Program-made: the position numbers and the translations under genes
IMG/VR virus record: IMGVR_UViG_3300032271_000867
Coordinates: 1 to 64,000 of that record
Strand: one strand, 5' to 3'
Origin: a virus
DNA: 64,000 nt
In this document: positions 7,700-15,403 of the stretch, piece after piece
How positions within the stretch are numbered: position 1 is the stretch's first letter
Layout of the letters: each line of letters starts with the position of its first letter
Notes under the pieces: model-generated
Seen by the model: the letters and a program-made list of their open reading frames with translations, nothing else
Told to the model about the DNA's origin: nothing
Databases searched by the model: none

Positions 7700-7873
7700 A
7701 TGGCTGAAATTGAATGCCCTGAGTGCGGAGAAATCTGCACTCAGGAAGAACTAGATCAGTGGGAAATGTGCCACGACTGCGACAACTCTCAATGTGAAGA
7801 GTGTGGCTTGTTCGAGGGTCACGAAAAGTATTGTGCTGTCGGTCTTTGGGAATACTTAGACAATGCAGAATAA
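7700..7873 (+). CDS. Zinc-ribbon-like microprotein (57 aa)
   Basis: The 57-residue protein begins MAEIECPECGEICTQEEL. It has eight cysteines, arranged as CPECGEIC, CHDC, CEECG and a later YC, plus histidines. This fits one or two structural zinc sites of the zinc-ribbon type. An AAAGGAG site precedes the start. Such small Zn proteins are common in phage early regions and often modify host factors, but no target can be named. Confidence 0.7.
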   Translation: MAEIECPECGEICTQEELDQWEMCHDCDNSQCEECGLFEGHEKYCAVGLWEYLDNAE

Positions 7874-7886
7874 AGGAGACTAACTA

Positions 7887-7958
7887 ATGGATTTATTTTT
7901 AGGAGTATGCCTAATAGTTTTATTTGCTATTTGGTTTATTATAAAAGGAATTAAATAA
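7887..7958 (+). CDS. Single-span membrane microprotein (23 aa)
   Basis: ATG at 7887 encodes only 23 residues: MDLFLGVCLIVLFAIWFIIK, then GIK. Almost the whole product is one hydrophobic segment ending in lysines. A strong AAAGGAG site lies 8 bases upstream, and the stop abuts the next start at 7959 without a gap. The good ribosome-binding site and exact packing support it as a real gene. It would insert in the cytoplasmic membrane. Function is unknown. Confidence 0.55.
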   Translation: MDLFLGVCLIVLFAIWFIIKGIK

Positions 7959-8147
7959 ATGAATAAAAATATGGAAGAATACAACAAAGGTGTATTAGAT
8001 GGAACTCTTGCAGAAAGAGAACGCATTATCAAATACCTTATGGACAAAAATGTTTTGCGTGAAGCTTACTTTTACGAAGGCCTAGTTGCTATGGATATTG
8101 ACGGTAACACCGGCATTGATCTTGATAAAAAGTTAGGTGGGGAATAA
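7959..8147 (+). CDS. Small protein with ERERII motif (62 aa)
   Basis: The 62-residue protein begins MNKNMEEYNKGVLDGTLAER and carries ERERIIKYLMDK, paralogous in its first half to the 51-residue protein at 7540. The C-terminal half (VAMDIDGNTGIDLDKKLG) has a D-x-D-G-N-T-G-x-D run that resembles a calcium-loop pattern, though at this length that may be chance. It directly follows the membrane microprotein. Function is unknown. Confidence 0.65.
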   Translation: MNKNMEEYNKGVLDGTLAERERIIKYLMDKNVLREAYFYEGLVAMDIDGNTGIDLDKKLGGE

Positions 8148-8285
8148 ATGTACACCAAATTTTGGCAAGTAAAAAAACAAGATGAAGTTGTAAATATTTC
8201 TTTTGTTACTAAAAAATCAGCACTTTTATGGATTGCTGACCAATCAAATCCTGAAGAATACGAAATAATGAAAGTGAGTATGTAA
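8148..8285 (+). CDS. Small hypothetical protein (45 aa)
   Basis: ATG at 8148 directly follows the previous stop and encodes 45 residues beginning MYTKFWQVKKQDEVVNISFV. It looks like a small beta-plus-helix protein of the kind found in many phages. The stop overlaps the next start as TAATG. I recognise no family. Support comes from packing within the operon rather than from homology. Confidence 0.55.
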   Translation: MYTKFWQVKKQDEVVNISFVTKKSALLWIADQSNPEEYEIMKVSM

Positions 8286-8509
8286 TGTCTATATACGAAG
8301 ATGGTGGCTCAATAAAAGGATCTGGTGTTGATGCTTTTGAGTTTGAGTATGGTAACTTTACTTGTAAAAATGAAGAATGTTTGCTAGATAACTATGATGC
8401 TGTTGCTTATGGCAATGATTGGGGTTACTGGGAAGTAACCTGTGAAGAGTGCGACGTGCTTCACGACAGTGGAACTCGTAATACGCCGGAAGAGGAGGAG
8501 TGGTGGTAA
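8285..8509 (+). CDS. Small Cys-containing acidic protein (74 aa)
   Basis: The 74-residue protein begins MSIYEDGGSIKGSGVDAFEF. It has two paired-cysteine knuckles, CKNEEC and CEEC, spaced by about 20 residues, so it could bind one zinc ion. It ends with an acidic EEEEWW tail. It is coupled on both sides by TAATG overlaps, and the RBS for the downstream WhiB lies in its last codons. Function is unknown. Confidence 0.65.
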   Translation: MSIYEDGGSIKGSGVDAFEFEYGNFTCKNEECLLDNYDAVAYGNDWGYWEVTCEECDVLHDSGTRNTPEEEEWW

Positions 8510-8817
8510 TGAATCTTCTTATTGATATTTTAGATAGTGAAAAAGCACTGTGCACCCAAGAAAATCCTGATGTTTTCTTTGAAGAAGAAGATGTTGAAAC
8601 TACTCTTTATGCAAAACTTGTTTGTTCAGGATGTTCTCTTGTAGAAACCTGTATTGACAAGGCTATGCAAATTGATGATACTCAAGGAGTATGGGGAGGT
8701 AGCACTACACAGGAAAGATTATTGTTTAGAAAAAAACCTGAATACAAGGAGCTTCATATAGTTATGCTTCGTAAGTATGAGGGCGAAAAAAGTGTTCTAA
8801 ACATTATTCGCAAATAG
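8509..8817 (+). CDS. WhiB-family iron-sulfur regulator
   Basis: The start at 8509 follows AGGAGGAG and overlaps the previous stop as TAATG. The 102-residue protein has the four cluster cysteines of WhiB proteins: C15, then C39-x2-C42-x5-C48. The signature turn GVWGG is at 60-64, followed by a basic segment (TTQERLLFRKK). WhiB proteins bind a 4Fe-4S cluster and act with the host sigma factor. They occur only in Actinobacteria and their phages. It is last in its operon, before a strong terminator, and probably retunes host or phage transcription. Its targets are not visible from sequence. Confidence 0.92.
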   Translation: MNLLIDILDSEKALCTQENPDVFFEEEDVETTLYAKLVCSGCSLVETCIDKAMQIDDTQGVWGGSTTQERLLFRKKPEYKELHIVMLRKYEGEKSVLNIIRK

Positions 8818-8850
8818 AAAAAGCCCCTAGCCATAAACTAGGGGCTTTTT
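8817..8850. terminator. Bidirectional intrinsic terminator
   Basis: AAGCCCCTAG (8821-8830) pairs perfectly with CTAGGGGCTT (8838-8847) around a 7-nt loop. It is flanked by A residues on the left and T residues on the right, so it works in both directions. It sits between the plus-strand WhiB stop (8817) and the minus-strand RNR stop (8859), where the two convergent transcripts meet. Confidence 0.92.
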
Positions 8851-8858
8851 ACTATCTG

Positions 8859-10895
8859 TTACTGATTGTCTTTGATTAGTTTAATTTCACAAGCGTCTGT
8901 AGTGCAATAGGCCTCGCCAACAGCGTCAATAGCCAATCCAGCATATACACCGGCAAAATCAATCGGGAATAGCTGATTGCCATACTCGGTGTATTCTTCT
9001 TCAGTGATTTGTGTATAAGGCATCTGTGGGTAAACAGTATTGCCCATTGGCAAGAATGATACAGTCTTTAGCTGACCATCGTACATATGGAGCACAGTTC
9101 CAACCGCATTTGCTTCTTGAACAGCATCAAAAGTTACTGTTACTGATACAGAGTTGTCTGACCAGTAACGCTGTGCAGTTGCTGCTAGTGCAATTTTTTC
9201 GTAAATACTGACTTCTTTTTCAGATCTACTTGCACCACTTTTGATAGGGAAAAATACAACAGAGGTAGTTTCAGGAGATTCTGAAGCAGGTTCAACACGA
9301 TACTGGGCCATCTTGAAAAGAGGAAGCATAGGATCGTTATTACCAAAACGAATTGCACGAAGGAAATGCTTGCCACCAGCAGTCCAGTGAACACCAGGAC
9401 TTTCTCCAGCAAGAATAGACACAGTTCCTGAAGGTTTTACAGTAGTCATTTTGATAGATTCACGAACACCAAGCCACTCGGAATAGGTTGTGTCATAAGC
9501 TCTAACTACAGCATAACCTTCATCCATCCACTGACGAAGCACTGGTAGGCCTTTTTCATCTGCAAAGTTTGCTACACCTGAAACTGAAGTTCCAATACGG
9601 CGGTTGCGTTGCATAATAGCGTTGGTTTCTTCCCAGTGAGTTGGGAGCAGTGTTACAGTCTTGGCATATAGGTAGGCAAATTTTAGTGTGCGTTTAAAAT
9701 CTTCCAATGATTCGTGACGATTCAAGTAAGTTTCTACTAATGTACACATCTCAAATGATTCTAGCGATTGTTCAGCACAAGGATTGTAACCAACTACTCG
9801 CCAGTCTTTATTGTTTGGAGCATCTGCCAAACGACTATAAGCACGAGAAGTATCCATCCAAATAACACCAGGTTCACCATTACGAACGATACCATCAACA
9901 ATAGGTTCAAAATCAGTTCCAACTGTTACTTCGACAGAGTTGTTTGACATCCAACCCCATCCCGGTGTTTCAGGATCATAGGAGTTACGTTCTGGAAACT
10001 TTTCTGCATTTTTTAGATTTAAGAAGTTTTCATCATCAATACGACCAATCAACAACTCTGCTGAACGACGCACGTTACCTGAAACTACACAACGACCAAT
10101 CAAGTTACCAATATCGGCAATATCTACACCAGTAAGTAGTTGGCCTTTGCGTCCACGAAAAATATCACGAATTTTTGCGTGTAATGCAAACAATGGATCT
10201 GGGCCACTTGCTGTTCCACCAAAAGTAGCAATTGGAGTTCCATATGGCCTAATCTGGTCATAGTTAAATTCCCAAATAGGTTGATCTGGCTTTAGATAGG
10301 AGTTGATTAGTGCAACAGTTGATTCTTGCCAACCTTCACGAGTGTCAGGAATGTCATAGTTTTGAAAACCGTGAGGTTCATAAATCTCAAATCCTTTGTC
10401 TGCACCTTTATCGTCAAAACCTACGCCAACACCCAACATTGATGCTTCCATCAAAAATGCAAATGGTTTACCTGGATTTTGCTTAGTCATTTCATTAGTA
10501 GAAACAAACGCACAGTTCTGCAAAGCAGCTGAGTTTTTTTGAGTATTTACAATGTCTGTACCCATCACCCACAAACCACGACCCGGTGGTGTCCACTTTA
10601 AATTAAACAAACGATCAAATGCTTCTTTTGCACTTGCTGCTGCTTTTGCGTCTGACCAAGGCAATCGGTTTTGTTTAGCGTGGTCTTTTTGTAGTGAATA
10701 CATTCCATTAATAACACGTGCGCAAACATCTACCCAAGTTTCTTTAGTTCCATCTTCTTTTAGACGGGAATATGTGCGAAGAAAAGTAATTTCACCAACT
10801 GAGTTGCCTGCGACATCTGAATAACCAAATGGAGGTTTCTTATCCTTATATCCTGAAACAAAATCATCAGAAAGTTTAAAGGAAAAATTAGTCAT
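8859..10895 (-). CDS. nrdJ: Adenosylcobalamin-dependent ribonucleoside-triphosphate reductase (class II)
   Basis: The 678-residue protein matches the monomeric class II ribonucleotide reductase type (EC 1.17.4.2), which makes dNTPs using adenosylcobalamin and needs no oxygen or radical subunit. Key residues are visible: C128 in NCAF, the NPCAEQSLE active-site segment with C373 and E375, C384 in FEMC, the CVVSGNVRRSAE segment near 269-280, TVKPSGTVS near 486, and a C-terminal CxxxxC pair (C664, C669) for re-reduction. It is slightly shorter than the roughly 740-residue Lactobacillus enzyme. It ends the long minus-strand unit, just before the bidirectional terminator, and depends on cobalamin from the host. 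Confidence 0.95.
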   Translation of the reverse strand: MTNFSFKLSDDFVSGYKDKKPPFGYSDVAGNSVGEITFLRTYSRLKEDGTKETWVDVCARVINGMYSLQKDHAKQNRLPWSDAKAAASAKEAFDRLFNLKWTPPGRGLWVMGTDIVNTQKNSAALQNCAFVSTNEMTKQNPGKPFAFLMEASMLGVGVGFDDKGADKGFEIYEPHGFQNYDIPDTREGWQESTVALINSYLKPDQPIWEFNYDQIRPYGTPIATFGGTASGPDPLFALHAKIRDIFRGRKGQLLTGVDIADIGNLIGRCVVSGNVRRSAELLIGRIDDENFLNLKNAEKFPERNSYDPETPGWGWMSNNSVEVTVGTDFEPIVDGIVRNGEPGVIWMDTSRAYSRLADAPNNKDWRVVGYNPCAEQSLESFEMCTLVETYLNRHESLEDFKRTLKFAYLYAKTVTLLPTHWEETNAIMQRNRRIGTSVSGVANFADEKGLPVLRQWMDEGYAVVRAYDTTYSEWLGVRESIKMTTVKPSGTVSILAGESPGVHWTAGGKHFLRAIRFGNNDPMLPLFKMAQYRVEPASESPETTSVVFFPIKSGASRSEKEVSIYEKIALAATAQRYWSDNSVSVTVTFDAVQEANAVGTVLHMYDGQLKTVSFLPMGNTVYPQMPYTQITEEEYTEYGNQLFPIDFAGVYAGLAIDAVGEAYCTTDACEIKLIKDNQ

Positions 10896-10926
10896 AAATA
10901 GACCAGCTCTTTTCTATTAGATAGGT

Positions 10927-10950
10927 ATGCCCAGTATTTCTACTGGGCAT
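10927..10950 (-). other. Hairpin in leader of the RNR gene
   Basis: A perfect 10-bp stem (ATGCCCAGTA and its complement, 4-nt loop) lies 32 bases upstream of the RNR start, inside a 218-bp gene-free and very AT-rich stretch (10896-11113). No T run follows on the minus strand. It is either a U-less terminator for the upstream gene or a leader element that controls RNR. I saw no cobalamin riboswitch box. No clear promoter was recognised in the rest of the stretch. Confidence 0.6.
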
Positions 10951-11113
10951 AAATTGTTGTTGGAGTTCTACTCTACACTATTTTTTTGTATCTTTTTTTG
11001 AGGCATAAAAAGTATTTTTTGTGGGTATTAATATGAAAAAATTTATAGTATTTTTGGGTAAAAATTGCTAGAGATATATTTCAATATATAAATACTCTTA
11101 TTATCAGATAATA

Positions 11114-12601
11114 TTAGTCAATAGTTTTTTTGATAATCATTGTTGTTTGATCTTCAGAAATGGGTTGTTGTGCGTCTTTTATTGCCTGCACTCTATCCCC
11201 AAATAATCTAGTTAAAACACCTTGACTTGCATCTCTTTGTGCAGTAATTTGAATAAACTCTTTTTGTTCATCTAATGACTTTAATTTCTCTAACATTTTA
11301 AAATATCTGTCCATTTCTTGTGACAAATTTGGATCTGCGTATCCACCATTTAATTCTTCTGAATACCGCATAAATGCTACTCTTTGGGCTTGCATTTCTA
11401 GCAAAGTAGTATTTAATGCACGTAGTTGTTCTGGTGTTTTTACTTCTACTGGAAGGTTAAACGCACAAGTATTATTTTCTTTAAATGCGGGGCAGTTTGA
11501 TGCAATAAAGCACGTATTACACTGCCTTAATGTGACATTATTTGAGTTTACAATTGGGATATCTTTTAATACATCTTGACCATTTTCATTTTCTACAATG
11601 GTCTTCATTTGATACCCAAAAACAGGCATAGAAGTCATTTCTTGAGGGTCTCTTTGAACCACTTCAGTGCGTTCAACTTTCCGCATCTCTGACCCACTGT
11701 TATTAGAACCACCTATGCCAGTTTCCATCAAACTGGTGTATAGGGTATCATCACTGTTATCAGATACTTTGTCACCTTTTATGAGTTTTAGATCTGGTTT
11801 ATCTTTATCCATTTTTGCTTCTAACTGTAGGTATGACCAAATAGCAACTTTTGTTGCTTCTAGGGTGTCATCATTAATAAATTTTTGAAAATCTAATCCT
11901 GCTTTAGTTACTATATTTTGATAACGTTTACGGGCTTGATCTTTCATTGACTTTGGATATCGGACTAACTTAGTGCCATCCCAAATAATAGTTTCACCTC
12001 TACGCATTGGTGATAACCAACTAAGTGTGCTTGTAGTACTAAACGGTATTTGTCGTAAATTATCTGGTTTTACACTTGCTAAGGCGTGAAATTTAACGTC
12101 ATATTTTCTAGATAAATTTTGAGTAATACCGGCTAGTGCTAGTGATGATTCAATTGCATTATTTGGAATTGCAATATTAGAGTATTCCTCTGACCATTTG
12201 TGCAGTAACATTGTGCCGTAAATATCGTGCCATACTACCCACATCTTTGGGTCATCTTGAAACGCTGCACGTTGCTGCATAATCCAGGGTAATCCCAATG
12301 ATTGTGAATCAAACTCTACCCAACCTTCAATACGATCATAGTTTATTGCAATAAACTCTTCGTAATCTGCTGCGTATTCTTCTAATTCTCTTTGTGATAA
12401 TCCTGCTTTATCTGCTTGTAGTGCACCAGAATCTACCCAAATTTTAAAATTATCTTCAAAATGTTCTGAAATGTAATATTCTTTAGTCTTTGGTAGGCCA
12501 CGTTTTTTTAATCCCCAATAACTAACCATTACATTAGTTGCATTACTTTTGTGCAATAATAACCTATTACTAGGTATCTCTGTTCCACCAAATATAATCA
12601 C
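11114..12601 (-). CDS. TGT/DpdA-like TIM-barrel protein with Cys cluster
   Basis: The GTG start at 12601 forms a GTGA overlap with the upstream stop and gives 495 residues. The N-terminal 240 residues look like a TIM barrel related to tRNA-guanine transglycosylases and phage DpdA: WVDSGAL near 55, IEGWVEFDSQSLG near 91-103, WVVWHDIYG near 121, and TSTLSWLSPMRRG near 190-202. The C-terminal half has a cysteine cluster, RQCNTCFIASNCPAF then TCAF, that could bind zinc, followed by a helical region. DpdA enzymes insert 7-deazaguanines into DNA. No preQ biosynthesis genes are in the window, so the substrate is open. The assignment rests on motif resemblance only. Confidence 0.45.
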   Translation of the reverse strand: MIIFGGTEIPSNRLLLHKSNATNVMVSYWGLKKRGLPKTKEYYISEHFEDNFKIWVDSGALQADKAGLSQRELEEYAADYEEFIAINYDRIEGWVEFDSQSLGLPWIMQQRAAFQDDPKMWVVWHDIYGTMLLHKWSEEYSNIAIPNNAIESSLALAGITQNLSRKYDVKFHALASVKPDNLRQIPFSTTSTLSWLSPMRRGETIIWDGTKLVRYPKSMKDQARKRYQNIVTKAGLDFQKFINDDTLEATKVAIWSYLQLEAKMDKDKPDLKLIKGDKVSDNSDDTLYTSLMETGIGGSNNSGSEMRKVERTEVVQRDPQEMTSMPVFGYQMKTIVENENGQDVLKDIPIVNSNNVTLRQCNTCFIASNCPAFKENNTCAFNLPVEVKTPEQLRALNTTLLEMQAQRVAFMRYSEELNGGYADPNLSQEMDRYFKMLEKLKSLDEQKEFIQITAQRDASQGVLTRLFGDRVQAIKDAQQPISEDQTTMIIKKTID

Positions 12602-13083
12602 TCGAACGACACTCCTTCGCTACGAGTTAATCTTGCATCTTGTGTTCTTGCAATATTTTGACGCTCAATTGCTTGTTCAATATCATTCCATGCCCTTAGT
12701 TTTTTAGGTGCATCTGGCCTAAACTCTGGCCTAGTGTATGATGGAACACCAAACATAATTGATGGAATACCTTGCTCAAATGCAAATGCCCATAACTTTG
12801 GATTATTAGTGATGAGTAGGTCTACTCTACCTAAACTTCTAGCGACCATTACTTGGCGTTCTGCTAGTTCTTCGCCTTCTAGGCGGTATGATGAGTCAAT
12901 AATTCCATCATAATCAACAATTTTGTTGATATCTAACCACTGCTCTAATTGTTGCCGGGGATCTGATGACATTAAAAAAATTTGATTAAATGCAGTTAAT
13001 GTTCCTATTAAAACAATACCAGTGGCAATTGGATCTTCATTTGATCCTTTTAGTACTCCGTTTATATCTACTAATATTTTCAT
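12598..13083 (-). CDS. HAD-like phosphohydrolase-type protein (161 aa)
   Basis: The protein begins MKILVDINGVLKG, which fits HAD motif I, but the second catalytic aspartate is replaced by asparagine (D6, N8). FLMSSDPRQQ near residues 35-44 fits the motif II strand with serine, and VDLLITNNP near 108 fits the late acidic strand. HAD enzymes are mostly phosphatases. The N8 change suggests a weakened, altered or purely binding role. The gene lies between the Zn microprotein and the TGT-like gene and overlaps the latter, so it probably works in the same pathway. Confidence 0.55.
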   Translation of the reverse strand: MKILVDINGVLKGSNEDPIATGIVLIGTLTAFNQIFLMSSDPRQQLEQWLDINKIVDYDGIIDSSYRLEGEELAERQVMVARSLGRVDLLITNNPKLWAFAFEQGIPSIMFGVPSYTRPEFRPDAPKKLRAWNDIEQAIERQNIARTQDARLTRSEGVSFE

Positions 13084-13096
13084 TTGTTATTAGCCT

Positions 13097-13192
13097 TTAA
13101 TCCTCATAACAATCGCATTTGCAGTTATCTTCTACGCAAATTCCGTGGTATAGTTCATGGCCACATTTGTGGCAAGTGTCACTAAATGACAT
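13097..13192 (-). CDS. Zinc-binding microprotein (31 aa)
   Basis: ATG at 13192 overlaps the upstream TAA (TAATG), and the frame runs 31 codons: MSFSDTCHKCGHELYHGI, then CVEDNCKCDCYED. Six cysteines and three histidines in 31 residues, starting with C-x2-CGH, suggest a small zinc ribbon. It fills the gap between two larger genes exactly. The coupling supports expression. Function is unknown. Confidence 0.6.
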   Translation of the reverse strand: MSFSDTCHKCGHELYHGICVEDNCKCDCYED

Positions 13193-14079
13193 TAATTATT
13201 CCTATAAGTTGCTGCTCGTCTAATTAGAGTATTTGTATCTGGCAAATTTACTCCATAATTTGGCATTTTATTATCAAAATCTTTTTTGATATTCTTTAAT
13301 AAATCAATAGTTCCTGAGCTTTTACCTGCTTGCCAACGATAATTGTGGAAATCAGAATAACCTTCACCCGTTGGTGAAAATGCTAGGCTACGATTATTAT
13401 GAATCTCATCATATAATGCGGACGCTTGTTGTCCTGCTAAATTTAATTTAGTTTCTGCGTTACGTTTATTTGCATCATTTCTTGACAAACTAATGTCTTG
13501 AAGTGCTTGGCTGTAACGTGCTGATAGTTGCGTTGCAACTGAATTATCGGATGACGATACTGATTCCCATGCCGGGTTACTTGGTGCAGCTCTATTTGGA
13601 TCTGGGTGAACAGTCCATTCATCATATTTTAAATCATATGCTGCATATGGCTTAATGTTACGAATATCTGTTCCAGTTGGGTTTACATAAAATGTGAGTT
13701 CAAACCCATTCCAGTTGGATGTTTGTGGCTGTAGTTCATCTCTAAAATCTGAATTGATTTGTTGACTAATTTCTGCATCAGACAATCCACGATATTCTGG
13801 GTTTGCTTTGCGAAATTGTTCAAAATTTACTCCAACTAAACAATCTAAGTCTTTTGGAGTTCTGTTGGCTGACCATTGATAAGATACCCCACTACCTGCT
13901 AACCAAGGATGTGCCCATAAATCTGCATGACGATAATGTTTATCTAAAAACCCATACAGCAAACTATTGATTCCAGTTTTGATCCCAGAATGCAAAGACC
14001 TACCCTGGAACAACACAGGATCCAGGGTAGGTGCAGGTAGGCTAAAATACGAAGTGGAGTAGCTACCTAAATTATTCAT
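13192..14079 (-). CDS. Nucleotidyltransferase-fold protein (295 aa)
   Basis: The 295-residue protein contains AGSGVSYQWSANRTPKDLD at about residues 61-79. This fits the nucleotidyltransferase signature hG[GS]-x(9-13)-DhD, with G62, S63, D77 and D79 as the metal-site pair. The upstream segment (SGIKTGINSLLYGFLDKHY) is a helix typical before that motif. The C-terminal half is not recognised. Proteins of this fold transfer nucleotides to proteins, RNA, DNA ends or small molecules, including in toxin-antitoxin systems. It heads the cluster with Zn, HAD-like, TGT-like and RNR genes. Confidence 0.5.
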   Translation of the reverse strand: MNNLGSYSTSYFSLPAPTLDPVLFQGRSLHSGIKTGINSLLYGFLDKHYRHADLWAHPWLAGSGVSYQWSANRTPKDLDCLVGVNFEQFRKANPEYRGLSDAEISQQINSDFRDELQPQTSNWNGFELTFYVNPTGTDIRNIKPYAAYDLKYDEWTVHPDPNRAAPSNPAWESVSSSDNSVATQLSARYSQALQDISLSRNDANKRNAETKLNLAGQQASALYDEIHNNRSLAFSPTGEGYSDFHNYRWQAGKSSGTIDLLKNIKKDFDNKMPNYGVNLPDTNTLIRRAATYRNN

Positions 14080-14088
14080 AGGAATAGT

Positions 14089-14403
14089 TTAGGCGGTTTC
14101 AGCACTGCTTTCTGGCTGAATTCCACGCTCTTTTAGGGCATCTGAAACAACACTTGAAGTTGATGGCTGTTGCTGAGAAGCCATTACTTGCAACCAAGTG
14201 CCTACAATACGATCAGTTAATTGTTGGTTTTTAATTTCAGTAATAATATCTTGAGATACTTTGTAAACATCGTTTACATTTGCATTTCTAGACCCTTTTA
14301 GTGGGGTGTCTAGCTGCTCTAGTTCTGCTCGAAAGGTACCGTCTGTGTGAATAACAATTGCAATAACTGTTTCAATTTCTTTTTCGTTTTCGTTATTTTC
14401 CAT
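14089..14403 (-). CDS. Hypothetical protein (104 aa)
   Basis: The protein begins MENNENEKEIETVIAIVIHT and has a short beta-strand N-terminal part, a helical middle and a polar Ser/Gln-rich C-terminal tail. An AGGAAAG site precedes the start. I recognise no family. It is in the small-gene block between the SpoVS-like gene and the nucleotidyltransferase-like gene, where spacing is tight and all genes share one strand. Confidence 0.65.
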   Translation of the reverse strand: MENNENEKEIETVIAIVIHTDGTFRAELEQLDTPLKGSRNANVNDVYKVSQDIITEIKNQQLTDRIVGTWLQVMASQQQPSTSSVVSDALKERGIQPESSAETA

Positions 14404-14412
14404 TTTTCTTTC

Positions 14413-14973
14413 CTAGTTATACATGCCACGCATAGCACGTTGTTTTGTTACTATTACACTTTGCATTGGACAAAAATTACATAGATAAATTTTTGGTAAT
14501 GCTGCATCTTTGGGTGCTTCTAATCCAGCAGATTTGCGTTCTTTTGCAGTTTTTGGAAGTAATCGCTTACTTTCAGTTCTGTAATCTGCGCAATTATCTT
14601 CTGGCCTTAGATGATAAGTATAGCACGACATTGCATCTTCTGCAAATTGCATTTTAGTACTATAAAAATCGCCTTCTTCAGTCATTGCATCAAGGCCGGT
14701 TACTCCTGTGCCTTTTAGTTGATTAATGATTTCTTTACGATTGCTAGTATTTGCCCATACTTTTACAGGCAAAATAAACATTTTACCTTGATGCCTTAAA
14801 CCTGAAGGAAACTCATGTTTTTCTACTGTCATTTCAAGTAGAATATCTGTTTCAGAAGGCCCATCATGTGGAGGTAATTCATCGATGCTATTGCATACAA
14901 AACACAGTAATAGCCTAATTACCGGTCCGCTGTGTTCAAATTCACGTTTACCAATTAATGGTGCTTCCGCCAT
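14413..14973 (-). CDS. Hypothetical Cys-containing protein (186 aa)
   Basis: The 186-residue protein has LLLCFVCNSIDELPPHDG near residues 22-39 and a second pair LCNFCPMQS near 163. The two C-x2-C knuckles could form one zinc site that brings the ends together. Two further cysteines lie in the middle (MSCYTYHLRPEDNC). An AAGGACT site precedes the start. No enzyme motif is recognised. Confidence 0.7.
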   Translation of the reverse strand: MAEAPLIGKREFEHSGPVIRLLLCFVCNSIDELPPHDGPSETDILLEMTVEKHEFPSGLRHQGKMFILPVKVWANTSNRKEIINQLKGTGVTGLDAMTEEGDFYSTKMQFAEDAMSCYTYHLRPEDNCADYRTESKRLLPKTAKERKSAGLEAPKDAALPKIYLCNFCPMQSVIVTKQRAMRGMYN

Positions 14974-15002
14974 TTAGTAGTCCTTATTATTATTATTTGT
15001 TA

Positions 15003-15215
15003 TTATTTTCCTGGGTTAACTGATGCTGTTACTGGGTAATCGCTAGTAATAAACCCATATCCATAAAATGGGTGTAGTGACTGACGATTGTCTACGGTCT
15101 TTTCGTGACCATTAAAGTCTAGTACTTCAGTGTCTGGGCGTACTTTACGGTATTTGCCGTCAGTAGCACCTTCATCAAGGCTTGCGTTCATTGAACGACT
15201 AGTATTTACTGCCAT
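15003..15215 (-). CDS. Hypothetical protein (70 aa)
   Basis: This 70-residue protein begins MAVNTSRSMNASLDEGATDG and is rich in Gly, Asp, Ser and Tyr, with little predicted helix. The GAAGGAAA site upstream is strong. Low hydrophobicity and composition resemble the neighbouring unordered proteins of 15.4-17.0 kb, some of which could be virion accessory proteins. No family is recognised. Confidence 0.65.
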   Translation of the reverse strand: MAVNTSRSMNASLDEGATDGKYRKVRPDTEVLDFNGHEKTVDNRQSLHPFYGYGFITSDYPVTASVNPGK

Positions 15216-15217
15216 GG

Positions 15218-15403
15218 TTATTTCCTTCTTGACAATTTATTTGTATAACAAGGGTAACATAATCCTTTGTAATACAAATATTCTACTGGATTAGTAATAA
15301 TTCCGCATTGTGGACATGGATGTGATCCACTATTATTTGCGATATTTTGTGCAATTTGCCAGGCTTGTAACTCTAGCGTTTCTCCGCCATCACCATCAAA
15401 CAT
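15218..15403 (-). CDS. Zinc-ribbon microprotein (61 aa)
   Basis: The 61-residue protein begins MFDGDGGETLELQAWQIAQN. It has CPQCG near residue 30 and CYPCYTNKLSRRK at the C-terminus, the two knuckles of a zinc ribbon, and a basic tail that could touch nucleic acid. It overlaps the upstream gene by one base (TAATG). Function is unknown. Confidence 0.7.
   Translation of the reverse strand: MFDGDGGETLELQAWQIAQNIANNSGSHPCPQCGIITNPVEYLYYKGLCYPCYTNKLSRRK

Noticed and set aside
10896-11113. Cobalamin riboswitch upstream of the B12-dependent RNR
   Set aside because: No B12-box consensus or multi-helix layout was visible by eye, only one simple hairpin.
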